Shown here: positions 41,848 to 50,554 of the stretch, one piece after another
Position numbering within the stretch: position 1 is the first letter of the stretch
How the letters are laid out: every line of letters starts with the position of its first letter
Origin: Anaerolineales bacterium
GTDB taxonomy: Bacteria > Chloroflexota > Anaerolineae > 4572-78 > J111
Direction: 5' to 3'
Assembly (NCBI GenBank): GCA_020634855.1
Contig: JACKAU010000007.1
Location: 248,001-312,000 of the forward strand
DNA length: 64,000 bases
Made by a program: the position numbers and the translations under genes
Notes under the pieces: model-generated
Databases searched by the model: none
What the model saw: the letters and a program-made list of their open reading frames with translations, nothing else
Told to the model about the DNA's origin: nothing

Positions 41848-42507
41848 ATGAACGACACGCTTTTTGCTCAATTGTCTACCCTGGGTGCTAGCCTGGTTTT
41901 GCTGTTTGGCATCATTTTGTTATGGCGGCGCAGTTTGATGGCCTATGTGCGGGCCTTTCAACAGCAATCGGCGGTGTTGGCGGCGCTGTTTGTGGTTGTG
42001 GGTTATTTCGGACAAGCCCCGGAGCTTTATGTAGTAGCTGTAATTCTGTTTGCGCTCAAGGTTATACTTATCCCTCGGTTGCTGCACCGCATGCAAAATC
42101 AAGTCGGCATTGGTTACGAAGCCACCCCCTACCTCAACGTGGCGTCCTCGGTGATTGTGGCCGGACTACTGGTACTGCTGGCTTACGTTCTTACCCGCCC
42201 GGTCGTCCTAACCAGCACGCTGCCAACCCGAGGTGGCCTGCCGCTGGCCGTAGGGTTGATTTTTGTCGGGCTGTTTGTCATTATCACCCGCAAAAAAGCG
42301 CTGGCTCAGGTGGTAGGGTTTTTGGTGCTGGAGAACGGTATTGCCTTGCTGGCGGTGTTGGGTACATTTGGCATCCCGCTTATTGTGGAACTGGGGGTGT
42401 TTTTGGATTTGTTGATGGGTTTTTTGGTGATGCAGGTCTTCATTTACCACATCCAAGATACGTTTGAGTCGCTAGATGTCGATCGTTTGAGTGAATTAAA
42501 ATATTAG
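41848..42507 (+). CDS. hyfE: Ehr complex membrane subunit (HyfE-like)
   Basis: A 219-residue protein with six to seven membrane segments, similar to hydrogenase-4 subunit E, which combines NuoK- and NuoJ-like features. Recognisable are the central AVILFALKVILIPRLLHRMQ, VGIGYEATPYLNVASSVIVA and VVGFLVLENGIALLAVLGTF (NuoK-like Glu). It starts six bases after hyfC. Presence of a HyfE-type subunit places this complex with the hydrogenase-4/formate hydrogenlyase-2/Ehr group rather than with complex I. Confidence 0.88.
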   Translation: MNDTLFAQLSTLGASLVLLFGIILLWRRSLMAYVRAFQQQSAVLAALFVVVGYFGQAPELYVVAVILFALKVILIPRLLHRMQNQVGIGYEATPYLNVASSVIVAGLLVLLAYVLTRPVVLTSTLPTRGGLPLAVGLIFVGLFVIITRKKALAQVVGFLVLENGIALLAVLGTFGIPLIVELGVFLDLLMGFLVMQVFIYHIQDTFESLDVDRLSELKY

Positions 42508-42528
42508 ACCGGAGACAGAGATCGTTCA

Positions 42529-44001
42529 ATGAATTTTTGGCTGCTTCTTTTACCTTCGTTATTGGCTGCCCTGCTGGCTTTTACTATTCGGCCTTACCGG
42601 GCCTTTATTGGCTGGACCAGCGCCGGGTTATCGCTGGTGTCGTTGGGTGCGGCGCTGGCGTTTGTGGCTCAGGCGCTCGAAGGCGGGCCGACGCCGACAT
42701 GGGGCTTTGTGCTGGGGCCGTTACACCTACCCGATGTCTTGCGGGCCGATAGTCTATCAGTGCTGTTGATGGTATGCGTAGCGGGCGTCGCCACACCGGC
42801 CCTGTTTCTTAGCCCTGGCCTGTGGGGTCACACCCGTTACACGCCGACCCAACTTCGCCGTTACCAGATATTTACCAACCTGTTTATCGCGGCGATGCTG
42901 CTGGCCGTCTCGGCCAACAATGTGGGTATTATGTGGATTGCCATTGAAGCCACCACCATCTTTTCGGCCTTTGTCATTCCCCTTAAACTCAACAAAGCTT
43001 CGATCGAAGCCTCGTGGAAATATATTCTGATCAGCTCGGTCGGTATTGCCCTGGCTTTTGTCGGCACGGTGTTGGCCTATTTTGACTATGTGAGCCGGGG
43101 CGGCGAAATGGAGTTGGCCCTGAACTGGCCGGTGTTAAAGGCCGCCGCCCCACTGCTGCAACCGGAAGTGATGCAGTTGGCTTTTGTCTTTTTGTTGATC
43201 GGCTATGGCACCAAGGTCGGTATAGCCCCCATGCACACCTGGAAGCCGGATGCTTACGGCGAGTCGCCGGCTCCACTGGGCGCGTTGATGGCGTCGCCTC
43301 TATTCGCCGTAGCGATGTACGCTATTTTACGGTGGAAAGCGGTGATTGATATCAGCCTGCGCAGCAACTTCACCAATAATTTGTTGTTTACGTTGGGGTT
43401 GCTCTCGCTGATTGTCGCGGCTTTCAGCGTGGTGCAGACCACCAACTACAAGCGCATGCTGGCCTATTCCAGCATCGAACATACCGGCCTAATTTGCTTT
43501 GGCTTTGCCTTGGGCGCGCCGGGGCTGTTTGCCGCCATGTTGCATCTGATTAATCATACGCTGGCTAAATCGTTGATGTTTTTTGTGGTCGGCGATATTG
43601 AAGACCATTACAACTCGGCGCTGATTAAAAATGTGCAAGGAATGGCTAAATTGATGCCCTGGAGCGCCGGCTTGTTTACCGTGGGGCTGTTCACCCTGAT
43701 TGGTCTGCCCCCTTTTGCTATGTTCACCAGCGAGTACGCCCTGTTTCACGCCGGTTTTGCCCTCCATCACCCCTGGTTAATGGGGGTCGCGCTGGCGTTG
43801 CTGGCCATCATCTTCATCTCCTTTATCAAACATCTAACCCAAATGCTTTACGGTTCCCCGCCGCAGGATACCGTAAACAAAACCCAGAAGTGGGGGCTGG
43901 CCATACTGGGTATCAATATCATCATTTTGGTCATCTTGGGCATAACCCTACCCACGCCTGTCCGCACCCTGCTGGATCAGATTGTGGCCATAGTGATTTA
44001 A
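42529..44001 (+). CDS. hyfF: Ehr complex membrane subunit (HyfF-like)
   Basis: A 490-residue second antiporter-like subunit (HyfF, NuoN/NuoM/MrpD relatives), with about 14 membrane segments. Motifs: NNVGIMWIAIEATTIFSAFV, LIGYGTKVGIAPMHTWKPDA, GESPAPLGALMASPLFAVAM, YKRMLAYSSIEHTGLICFGF and HLINHTLAKSLMFFVVGDIE, with the conserved Lys and His of the channel. A second antiporter-like subunit in addition to HyfB suggests more than one ion pumped per turnover. It is spaced 21 bases from hyfE with GGAGAC upstream. Confidence 0.92.
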   Translation: MNFWLLLLPSLLAALLAFTIRPYRAFIGWTSAGLSLVSLGAALAFVAQALEGGPTPTWGFVLGPLHLPDVLRADSLSVLLMVCVAGVATPALFLSPGLWGHTRYTPTQLRRYQIFTNLFIAAMLLAVSANNVGIMWIAIEATTIFSAFVIPLKLNKASIEASWKYILISSVGIALAFVGTVLAYFDYVSRGGEMELALNWPVLKAAAPLLQPEVMQLAFVFLLIGYGTKVGIAPMHTWKPDAYGESPAPLGALMASPLFAVAMYAILRWKAVIDISLRSNFTNNLLFTLGLLSLIVAAFSVVQTTNYKRMLAYSSIEHTGLICFGFALGAPGLFAAMLHLINHTLAKSLMFFVVGDIEDHYNSALIKNVQGMAKLMPWSAGLFTVGLFTLIGLPPFAMFTSEYALFHAGFALHHPWLMGVALALLAIIFISFIKHLTQMLYGSPPQDTVNKTQKWGLAILGINIIILVILGITLPTPVRTLLDQIVAIVI

Positions 44002-44019
44002 CGCCAAAGGACAGCAAAA

Positions 44020-45603
44020 ATGACGAACCTGACTCACGTGCAAACGGCCTTAACGGAACTTCTACCCGCTCAAACGGCAACTATCCGCCAACAGCGAGGC
44101 AATGAACTATATTTAACCATCGACCGTAACGATATTCTGCCGCTGGCCAAACATCTCCGAGACAGTTTTGGGGCTGAATTAGCCCTAATGGTGGCCAATG
44201 ACCGCCGGCCCGCCCAAAACGGGTTTGAGGTGTTTTACCTTTTTGCCAATCCCGTCGAAAGCTGGTTTGTGCAGACCCAGGTCAACGTTCCGGCCCACAA
44301 CCCGACTATTCCCAGCCTGGCCACCTTTTACCTGCCCGCCTCACGCTACGAGCGTGAAATCCGCGATATGTTTGGGATCGAGCCGGCAGGTCACCCCGAC
44401 CCGCGCCCGTTGGTGCGCCATGCCTTCTGGCCGGCAGATTATTATCCACTCCGCAAAGATGCGGTTTCCCCGGAATATTTTGAGGATGACGGGTCTCAAT
44501 TCCCCTTCAAACAGGTCGAGGGTGAAGGCGTGTACGAAATTCCGGTGGGACCGGTCCACGCCGGCATCATCGAACCGGGTCATTTTCGTTTTAGCGTGGT
44601 CGGTGAAACGGTCATCAATCTAAAGATACGGCTCTATTTTACGCACAAAGGCACGGAGAAATTATTTGAGGGACGTTCGCCCGCCGAGGGGGTGAAACTG
44701 GCGGAACGCATTTCGGGCGATACCACCATTGGGCACGCCCTGGCCTACTGCCAGGCGCTGGAACGGCTGGCCGGAACGCCGATTCCGGATCGCGCTCGTT
44801 ATCTGCGGGTTGTTCTGTTGGAAATGGAACGGCTGTACAACCATATGGCCGATTTTGGAGCCATTGCCAATGATACCGGCTTTGCCGCGGCCCACGCCCA
44901 CTGCTATCGCCTTCGAGAACAGTTGCTGCGGTTAAACAAACAGCTTACCGGCAATCGCCTACTGCGTAATGGCGTTACGCCCGGCGGCGTGAGCGATATG
45001 GTGACCATCCCCCCCCATCTAGCCGCCGAGTTAGATCGCCTTCTGGCCGATTTTAATGAGATAGTGGCTATCAGCCTGCAAAATACCATGTTGACAGATC
45101 GCCTCATCGGTTCGGGCCGATTAACAGCGGCCACCGTCCAAGATCACGGCGCTCAGGGCTACATTGCTCGCGCCAGCGGCCTCAACCTTGACGCCCGTCG
45201 CGATCATCCCTTTGCCGCTTATGATGCTCTGCAATTCAACGTACCGGTATTCGACAGCGGTGATGTTTACGCCCGCACAATGGTACGCGTGCAGGAAGCC
45301 AGGGAGTCAGTCAACCTGATTAAGCAAGCGCTCGAAGCCCTGCCGGAGCATGGCCCACTGGCGACGCCGCTGGGTCAACTCCCTCCCTTCGAGCCGGTAT
45401 TCAGTGTGGTTGAAGGCTGGCGCGGCGCGATTATCCACTGGCTCATGGCCGATGAATCCGGCCGGTTGTACCGAGTTAAGGTCAAAGACCCTTCATTTGT
45501 TAATTGGCCGGCGCTGTCCTTTGCGCTGCTCAATAATATCGTACCGGATTTCCCCTTATGCAATAAGTCGTTCAACCAGTCCTATTCCGGCAACGATTTG
45601 TAG
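44020..45603 (+). CDS. hyfG: Ehr complex large subunit, NuoC-NuoD-like fusion without NiFe ligands
   Basis: A 527-residue fusion. Residues about 1-150 are NuoC-like (YEREIRDMFGIEPAGHPDPR); residues about 170-527 are NuoD/hydrogenase-large-subunit-like (GPVHAGIIEPGHFRFSVVGE). In [NiFe] hydrogenases the first ligand motif reads ERxCGIC; here the aligned text is LAERISGDTTIGHALAYCQA, without the CxxC. The C-terminal DPCxxC is replaced by IVPDFPLCNKSFNQSYSGND. All four NiFe ligands are thus missing, which is the hallmark of Ehr complexes. The electron donor is unknown. The 3' end overlaps the convergent kinase gene by 48 bases. Confidence 0.92.
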   Translation: MTNLTHVQTALTELLPAQTATIRQQRGNELYLTIDRNDILPLAKHLRDSFGAELALMVANDRRPAQNGFEVFYLFANPVESWFVQTQVNVPAHNPTIPSLATFYLPASRYEREIRDMFGIEPAGHPDPRPLVRHAFWPADYYPLRKDAVSPEYFEDDGSQFPFKQVEGEGVYEIPVGPVHAGIIEPGHFRFSVVGETVINLKIRLYFTHKGTEKLFEGRSPAEGVKLAERISGDTTIGHALAYCQALERLAGTPIPDRARYLRVVLLEMERLYNHMADFGAIANDTGFAAAHAHCYRLREQLLRLNKQLTGNRLLRNGVTPGGVSDMVTIPPHLAAELDRLLADFNEIVAISLQNTMLTDRLIGSGRLTAATVQDHGAQGYIARASGLNLDARRDHPFAAYDALQFNVPVFDSGDVYARTMVRVQEARESVNLIKQALEALPEHGPLATPLGQLPPFEPVFSVVEGWRGAIIHWLMADESGRLYRVKVKDPSFVNWPALSFALLNNIVPDFPLCNKSFNQSYSGNDL

Positions 45604-46485
45604 CGACCAAGTTTGGGTTTGAATTGACTCATCGAGAACCGGCGGTTTCCGCTCTTGATACTGCTCGTTGAGCGATAGCAATTCGCGGGCCATAGTGCGG
45701 CCGTCGGGGAACCGGTCGGCGGGGTCTTTGGCTAAAGCGGTCATGATGATTCGCTCCAGACCGGGGCAAATATCAACCAGGGTCGATGGGGCCGGCGGCG
45801 TCTCATAGACGTGGGCGTGGATCATTTGGAAGGTCGTCCCCTGAAACGGTAGGCGGCCGGTGACCATCTGGTACAGCATCACCCCCAGACCATACAGGTC
45901 GGTGCGGCCATCGAGAAGTTTGTCCTGGCGGGCTTGCTCCGGGGCCAGGTAAGCCGGCGTCCCCAGAATATGACCGGCCTGCGTTAAGCTCGGATCATCA
46001 AACGCAAACGCAATCCCAAAGTCGGTCAACCACGTATGGCCGTCCGGGGAAACCAGCACATTCGAGGGCTTGACATCCCGATGAATCACCCCTTTTTCAG
46101 CCGCGTGAAACAAGGCATCGGCCACTTGCCAGCCGATCTCAATCGTGGTCATCTCATCTAAACGGTGTTCGCACTGCAACCTATCGGCCAGCGACTCGCC
46201 TCTAATCAGCGGCATCGCCATGTAGGCTTGGTCCGCCATCGTCCCGGTATCCAGCACCGGCACAATATGGGGATGGTGCAGCCGGGCCACGGTGCGGGCT
46301 TCTCGATTAAAGCGCGTCAAAATCATCTCGACATCGCCGTTTAATGGCGGCACACACAGTTTGAGGGCGACCGGCTCTTGAGCCGCCGTCAAAGCGCGGT
46401 ACACTACCCCCACGGTTCCCCGTCCGATCATCGCTTCAAGGAAATAGCCGTCCACATATCGGTCGACGATATCACGCTGTGTCAT
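45556..46485 (-). CDS. soluble eukaryotic-type Ser/Thr protein kinase
   Basis: A 309-residue kinase domain of the PknB type with nothing after it, so it is soluble and has no PASTA or membrane segment. Gly loop GRGTVGVVYRA, catalytic Lys42 in VALKLC, Glu62 in the C-helix, HRDVKPSN (Asp137), DFG 155-157, and GTPAYLAPEQARQ. GGAGG lies eight bases before the ATG at 46485; 18 further in-frame codons upstream lack such a signal. It ends inside the convergent hyfG gene (48-base overlap), so antisense effects between the two are possible. Substrates are unknown. It is divergent to etfB, and a palindrome lies between the two. Confidence 0.92.
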   Translation of the reverse strand: MTQRDIVDRYVDGYFLEAMIGRGTVGVVYRALTAAQEPVALKLCVPPLNGDVEMILTRFNREARTVARLHHPHIVPVLDTGTMADQAYMAMPLIRGESLADRLQCEHRLDEMTTIEIGWQVADALFHAAEKGVIHRDVKPSNVLVSPDGHTWLTDFGIAFAFDDPSLTQAGHILGTPAYLAPEQARQDKLLDGRTDLYGLGVMLYQMVTGRLPFQGTTFQMIHAHVYETPPAPSTLVDICPGLERIIMTALAKDPADRFPDGRTMARELLSLNEQYQERKPPVLDESIQTQTWSLQIVAGIGLVERLIA

Positions 46486-46636
46486 AAGTTGTCCTCCGCT
46501 CAGTGAGCGCTGCGGCTCACCTCTCGCTGCACCAATCAACTATTTTCCCCATCGGATACCCCGCCTCAAGGTGTATCCGCTCAGCTTAGGCTGATGCTTA
46601 TATCATAGTCGATGTTTAGACGAACGTCTATGGATT

Positions 46637-46659
46637 AAATCACAAGCCCGATGTGATTT
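46637..46659. promoter_or_regulatory. palindrome between kinase and etfB, possible operator
   Basis: AAATCACA, seven bases, TGTGATTT: a perfect 8+8 bp dyad in the divergent gap. TTGACA follows at 46674-46679 as a possible -35 for etfB, but without a good -10. The half-site TGTGATTT is reminiscent of CRP/FNR-type sites though the half-sites face the other way. Confidence 0.35.
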
Positions 46660-46755
46660 TGGTTACACATCTATTGACACGCAACTTGTGAAATTTTTCG
46701 TTTAGCCGGCTTCAAGGTAAACTGTGGAAAAACAACACAACTAAGGAGCACCCCA

Positions 46756-47538
46756 ATGAACATCATCACCCTGGTCAAACAAGCGCCTGATACCACCCAA
46801 CTATCCGGCTCGCTGGACGGGCTAAAGCTGCTGGCCGAAGGCGCACCTCGCGTTCTCAATCCCTGGGATGAATACGCTCTGGAAACGGCCTTACAACTGG
46901 TGGAAGCCCACGGCGGCAGCGTCACCGCTCTGATGGTCGGCCCGGCCGCCGCAACTGAAACCCTGCGCACCGCCCTGGCGATGGGCGCCAACCAGGCCGT
47001 ACTGGTCGATGACCCGGCCCTGGCGGCGGCCGATACCCTGGCCACGGCCCGCACCCTGGCCGCTGCTATCGGCAAACTGGCCCCCTTTGATCTGATTATC
47101 GGCGGGCGAGCCGGCATCGAAGGCAACACCGGCGCGACGGCCATCCAAACCGCCGCCCTGTTGAACCTGCCGCTGGTCTCCTACGTGGCCGCCCTGAAAA
47201 CCGTCGATCCGGCGGCCCGCACCCTGACCGCCGTCCGCCTGCTGGACAACGAGCGGCAGATTGTTGAGACGCCCTTGCCGGCCCTGCTGACCGTGGTCAA
47301 AGAGATCAACGAGCCGCGTTTCCCGACCTTCATGCAGCTACGCAAGGCGAAAAAAGCGACCATTCCCACCTGGAACCTGGCCGATATCGGCCTAACCGCC
47401 GCCGAGGTCGCGCCGCAGGTAAGTTGGCTAGCCGAGCTACCGCCGGCCGGTCAGGCCCGCCTCGAACTAATTGAAGGGTCGCCGGCCCAAGCCGCCGCCC
47501 AACTAGTCGAGCGCCTCAGCAAACAACAGATCATCTAA
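46756..47538 (+). CDS. etfB: electron transfer flavoprotein, beta subunit
   Basis: A 260-residue ETF beta subunit, which binds AMP and forms with EtfA the soluble carrier taking electrons from flavin dehydrogenases. Signature sequence: NIITLVKQAPDTTQLSG at the start, VLNPWDEYALETALQLVEAH, FDLIIGGRAGIEGNTGATAI and TVVKEINEPRFPTFMQLRKA. Length matches the family. AAGGAG lies eight bases before the ATG. It is the first gene of the set etfB-etfA-(Fe-S oxidoreductase)-(FAD oxidoreductase), with gaps of 33, 1 and 15 bases. A bifurcating type cannot be excluded, but the downstream quinone-side gene suggests a dehydrogenase-to-membrane route. Confidence 0.94.
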   Translation: MNIITLVKQAPDTTQLSGSLDGLKLLAEGAPRVLNPWDEYALETALQLVEAHGGSVTALMVGPAAATETLRTALAMGANQAVLVDDPALAAADTLATARTLAAAIGKLAPFDLIIGGRAGIEGNTGATAIQTAALLNLPLVSYVAALKTVDPAARTLTAVRLLDNERQIVETPLPALLTVVKEINEPRFPTFMQLRKAKKATIPTWNLADIGLTAAEVAPQVSWLAELPPAGQARLELIEGSPAQAAAQLVERLSKQQII

Positions 47539-47571
47539 CAACACATCCATCAGCAAAAGGAACTTTAACCG

Positions 47572-48537
47572 ATGTCCCATACCATTTTCGTTTGGATTGA
47601 ACCCACCCACGGCGCGGTCGATCCCATTGCCTGGGAGGCGCTGGCCGCCGCCCGCAGCGTGGCCGGCGAGCGGCCGGTCGTTGGCCTGCTGCCCGGCCCG
47701 GCCGAGCAGCCCGCCGCCGCTGAAGCCATCCAACGCGGAGCCGACCGCGTTTTGCTCATCGATGAACCGGCTTTACCCCAGCTTCAGACGGAGCCGTTTG
47801 CCGCCGCTGTCGTTCAGCTGATGCAAAATCACCCACCGGCGGTGCTGATCGTAGGCGCTACCGCCGCCGGCCTGGAACTGGCCGCCGTCGTCGCGGCCCG
47901 GCTGGGGGTCGGGCTGGCTACCAATTGCACCGCCCTCTCTTTCGACGGCGATCAGTTAGTCGCCACGCGACCGGCGTTGGCCGGCAACGTTATTGCGGCA
48001 GTCAGCGGCCCGCAGGTCGTCACCCTCCGCCGGCGCGCCCTCGAGGCCCAACCGCTCGACGCCGCCCGCAGCGGTCCCATCGAGGCTTTGCCCCCGCTAA
48101 GCGCCGCCATCGAGGCCGCCGTCCGCATTATCGGCACAGAGCCGGCCGACCATCAGGTTAGTCTGGCCAACGCCCGCGTGATTGTGGCCGGTGGGCGGGG
48201 CGTCGGCGGGCCGGCCGGGTTCGAGCCGCTGCAAGCGCTGGCCCAGGAGTTGGGCGGGGCTGTCGGGGCCAGCCGCGCCGCCGTGGACGCCGGTTGGATT
48301 CCCTACGCCCATCAAGTGGGGCAAACCGGCCAGGTCGTCCAGCCGGAACTGTACATCGCTTGCGGTATTTCCGGCTCCATCCAGCATCTGGCCGGGATGA
48401 AAACCGCCAAAACCATTGTCGCCATCAATACCGATCCCGCCGCGCCCATCTTCAAATACGCCCATTACGGCATCGTCGGCGATCTGTTTGAGGTCGTGCC
48501 GGCCCTGACCGAAGCCATTAAACAGAGATCAGGTTGA
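47572..48537 (+). CDS. etfA: electron transfer flavoprotein, alpha subunit
   Basis: A 321-residue ETF alpha subunit, holding the electron-carrying FAD. The C-terminal FAD domain is clear: VIVAGGRGVGGPAGFEPLQA, LGGAVGASRAAVDAGWIPYA, QVGQTGQVVQPELYIACGIS, GSIQHLAGMKTAKTIVAINT and DPAAPIFKYAHYGIVGDLFE. AAGGAA lies upstream of the ATG. The stop is followed after one base by the next start codon, so the downstream membrane oxidoreductase is made by coupled translation, which supports a physical pathway from ETF to that protein. Confidence 0.95.
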   Translation: MSHTIFVWIEPTHGAVDPIAWEALAAARSVAGERPVVGLLPGPAEQPAAAEAIQRGADRVLLIDEPALPQLQTEPFAAAVVQLMQNHPPAVLIVGATAAGLELAAVVAARLGVGLATNCTALSFDGDQLVATRPALAGNVIAAVSGPQVVTLRRRALEAQPLDAARSGPIEALPPLSAAIEAAVRIIGTEPADHQVSLANARVIVAGGRGVGGPAGFEPLQALAQELGGAVGASRAAVDAGWIPYAHQVGQTGQVVQPELYIACGISGSIQHLAGMKTAKTIVAINTDPAAPIFKYAHYGIVGDLFEVVPALTEAIKQRSG

Positions 48538-48538
48538 T

Positions 48539-50539
48539 ATGCTGACCCCGCCAGAAAAAATCCTATTCGCTATCGCGGTGCTGATCTCGCTCTATTTCAC
48601 CTATCACAGCTTTGCTAAAATGGCCGCCGTTATCGGGCGGGGGGCGGGTCGCCTCAATCTGGATGACCTGCCGCGCCGCCTGGGGGCCGGCCTCGTCGCG
48701 CTGGTGGGCCAAGGCAACATTCTACGCCGCCGGCCGGTCACCTCGCTCTTTCATTGGGCCGTCGCCTGGGGCTTTCTGCTGTACGTCATCGTCAATCTGG
48801 CCGATGTGCTGCAAGCCTACCTCCCCGGCTTTCGCTTTTTGGGCAACACCCCGCTAGGCGGCCCCTACCGGTTCGTGGTCGATCTGGCCAGCGTGATGAT
48901 ACTGCTGGGCGTGGTCTTTTTTCTGCTGCGCCGCTTCGTCGCCGCCGCGCCCGCCCTCAGCTTCCGGCCCAATGTGATGCTCCATCCCGCCGCGCAGCAG
49001 GGCATTCGCCACGACTCGCTGCTGGTGGGGCTGTTCATTCTGGGCCACGTCGGCTTTCGCTTCCTGGGCGAGTCGTTTTTAATCGCCCACGAAAGCGGCG
49101 ACCCGTGGCAGCCGCTGGCCGGCGCCGTGGCCAGTCTATGGAGCGGCCTGGCCACCACCCAACTGCTCATCGGCTGGCATATCTTTTGGTGGCTGGCCCT
49201 GGGGCTGATTTTGCTGTTTATCCCTTACTTCCCCTATTCCAAGCATGCCCATCTGTTTATGGGGCCGTTCAATTATATGAGCCGCCCACCCCGGCCCTCG
49301 CCGGGGGCGCTGCCGGCCATCGACTTTGAGGACGAAAGTCTCGAGCAGTTTGGCGCAACCGTCCTAACCGACCTGCATCGCACCCATTTGGTCGATGCCT
49401 TTGCCTGTATTATGTGCAATCGTTGCCAGGACGCCTGTCCGGCCTACCTCACCGGCAAAGAACTGTCGCCCTCGGCGCTGGAGGTCAACAAACGCTTTTT
49501 CATCAAGCAGAATTTCACCGGTCTGGCCGATGGCGCAGCCGATGAAACCCCGCTGCTTGAGTTTGCCCTCAGCGAAAGCGCCCTCTGGGCCTGTCTAGCC
49601 TGCGGGGCTTGCATCGATGTCTGTCCGGTGGGTAATGAGCCGATGTTCGATATTCTCGATATCCGGCGCAGCCAGGTGTTGATGGAGAGCCAGTTTCCGG
49701 CTGAACTACGCGGCGCGTTCACCGGCTTGGAGCGGAACGGCAACCCCTGGCAGGTTGCCGGCGACCGGTTGGCCTGGACTGAACCGCTCGATTTTGCGGT
49801 GCCGACGGTTGAGGACAATCCCGATTATGAGGTGCTGTATTGGGTCGGCTGCGCCGGCGCATTTGACTCCGACGCCCAGCGCACGGCGCGGGCCATCGCC
49901 ACCCTGTTGCACGCGGCCGGGGTCAATTTTGCCGTGCTGGGCAACGACGAAAGCTGCACCGGCGATATGGCCCGGCGGGCCGGCAATGAGTATCTCTTTT
50001 TTGAGATGGCTCAGGCCAACATCGAAATATTGACCGAGGCCAAGGCCCACCAACGGCGCATCGTGACCGGCTGTCCTCACTGCCTGCACACCTTGGGGCA
50101 GGAGTACGGGGCGCTGGGCGGCCATTTCACGGTGCTGCATCACACCCAGTTGATCAGCGAACTGGTCGGCGCGGGCCGACTCAAGTTGACCGGCGGGGCG
50201 CAGGAGGCGATCACCTTCCACGATCCCTGCTACCTGGGTCGTCACAACGGCGAGTTCGACGCGCCGCGTGAGCTTTTGTCCGCCGCCGGCCTCGCCCTGA
50301 ACGAGATGCCGCGTCACCGCCAGAATGCCTTTTGCTGCGGCGGCGGGGGAGCGCAGGTTTGGAAAGAAGAAGAGCCGGGCCAGGCAGCGGTTAGCGCCAG
50401 CCGCTACGCCGAGGCGGAATCAACCGGCGCAGCGACCTTGGCGGTCGGCTGTCCCTTCTGCGCCCGCATGTTGAGCGATGCCGGCCAATCGCTGCCGGTC
50501 CGCGACGTGGCTGAACTCGTGGCGAACAGAATCGCTTAG
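48539..50539 (+). CDS. membrane Fe-S oxidoreductase (NarI-like plus HdrD-like), probable ETF:quinone route
   Basis: A 666-residue protein. The first 250 residues have about six membrane segments with His residues resembling the NarI-type cytochrome b domain. Then come two 4Fe-4S motifs, CIMCNRCQDACP (about 289-300) and CLACGACIDVCP (about 351-362), and two CCG domains (CPHCLHTLGQEY, HDPCYLGRHNGEF, FCCGGGGAQVW, VGCPFCARML) as in HdrD/GlpC. Such fusions next to etf genes are thought to pass electrons from reduced ETF to menaquinone, replacing the usual ETF-QO. That role is inferred from context. The gene starts one base after etfA and is followed after 15 bases by the FAD oxidoreductase gene. 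Confidence 0.88.
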   Translation: MLTPPEKILFAIAVLISLYFTYHSFAKMAAVIGRGAGRLNLDDLPRRLGAGLVALVGQGNILRRRPVTSLFHWAVAWGFLLYVIVNLADVLQAYLPGFRFLGNTPLGGPYRFVVDLASVMILLGVVFFLLRRFVAAAPALSFRPNVMLHPAAQQGIRHDSLLVGLFILGHVGFRFLGESFLIAHESGDPWQPLAGAVASLWSGLATTQLLIGWHIFWWLALGLILLFIPYFPYSKHAHLFMGPFNYMSRPPRPSPGALPAIDFEDESLEQFGATVLTDLHRTHLVDAFACIMCNRCQDACPAYLTGKELSPSALEVNKRFFIKQNFTGLADGAADETPLLEFALSESALWACLACGACIDVCPVGNEPMFDILDIRRSQVLMESQFPAELRGAFTGLERNGNPWQVAGDRLAWTEPLDFAVPTVEDNPDYEVLYWVGCAGAFDSDAQRTARAIATLLHAAGVNFAVLGNDESCTGDMARRAGNEYLFFEMAQANIEILTEAKAHQRRIVTGCPHCLHTLGQEYGALGGHFTVLHHTQLISELVGAGRLKLTGGAQEAITFHDPCYLGRHNGEFDAPRELLSAAGLALNEMPRHRQNAFCCGGGGAQVWKEEEPGQAAVSASRYAEAESTGAATLAVGCPFCARMLSDAGQSLPVRDVAELVANRIA

Positions 50540-50554
50540 AGAAAGGAACAACGT

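Noticed and set aside
38334..45603. Hydrogenase-4 or formate hydrogenlyase
   Set aside because: The large subunit lacks all four NiFe-binding Cys and there is no formate dehydrogenase or maturation gene; called an Ehr complex instead.
46671..47144. 157-codon minus-strand frame over etfB
   Set aside because: Shadow of etfB, whose reading is unambiguous.
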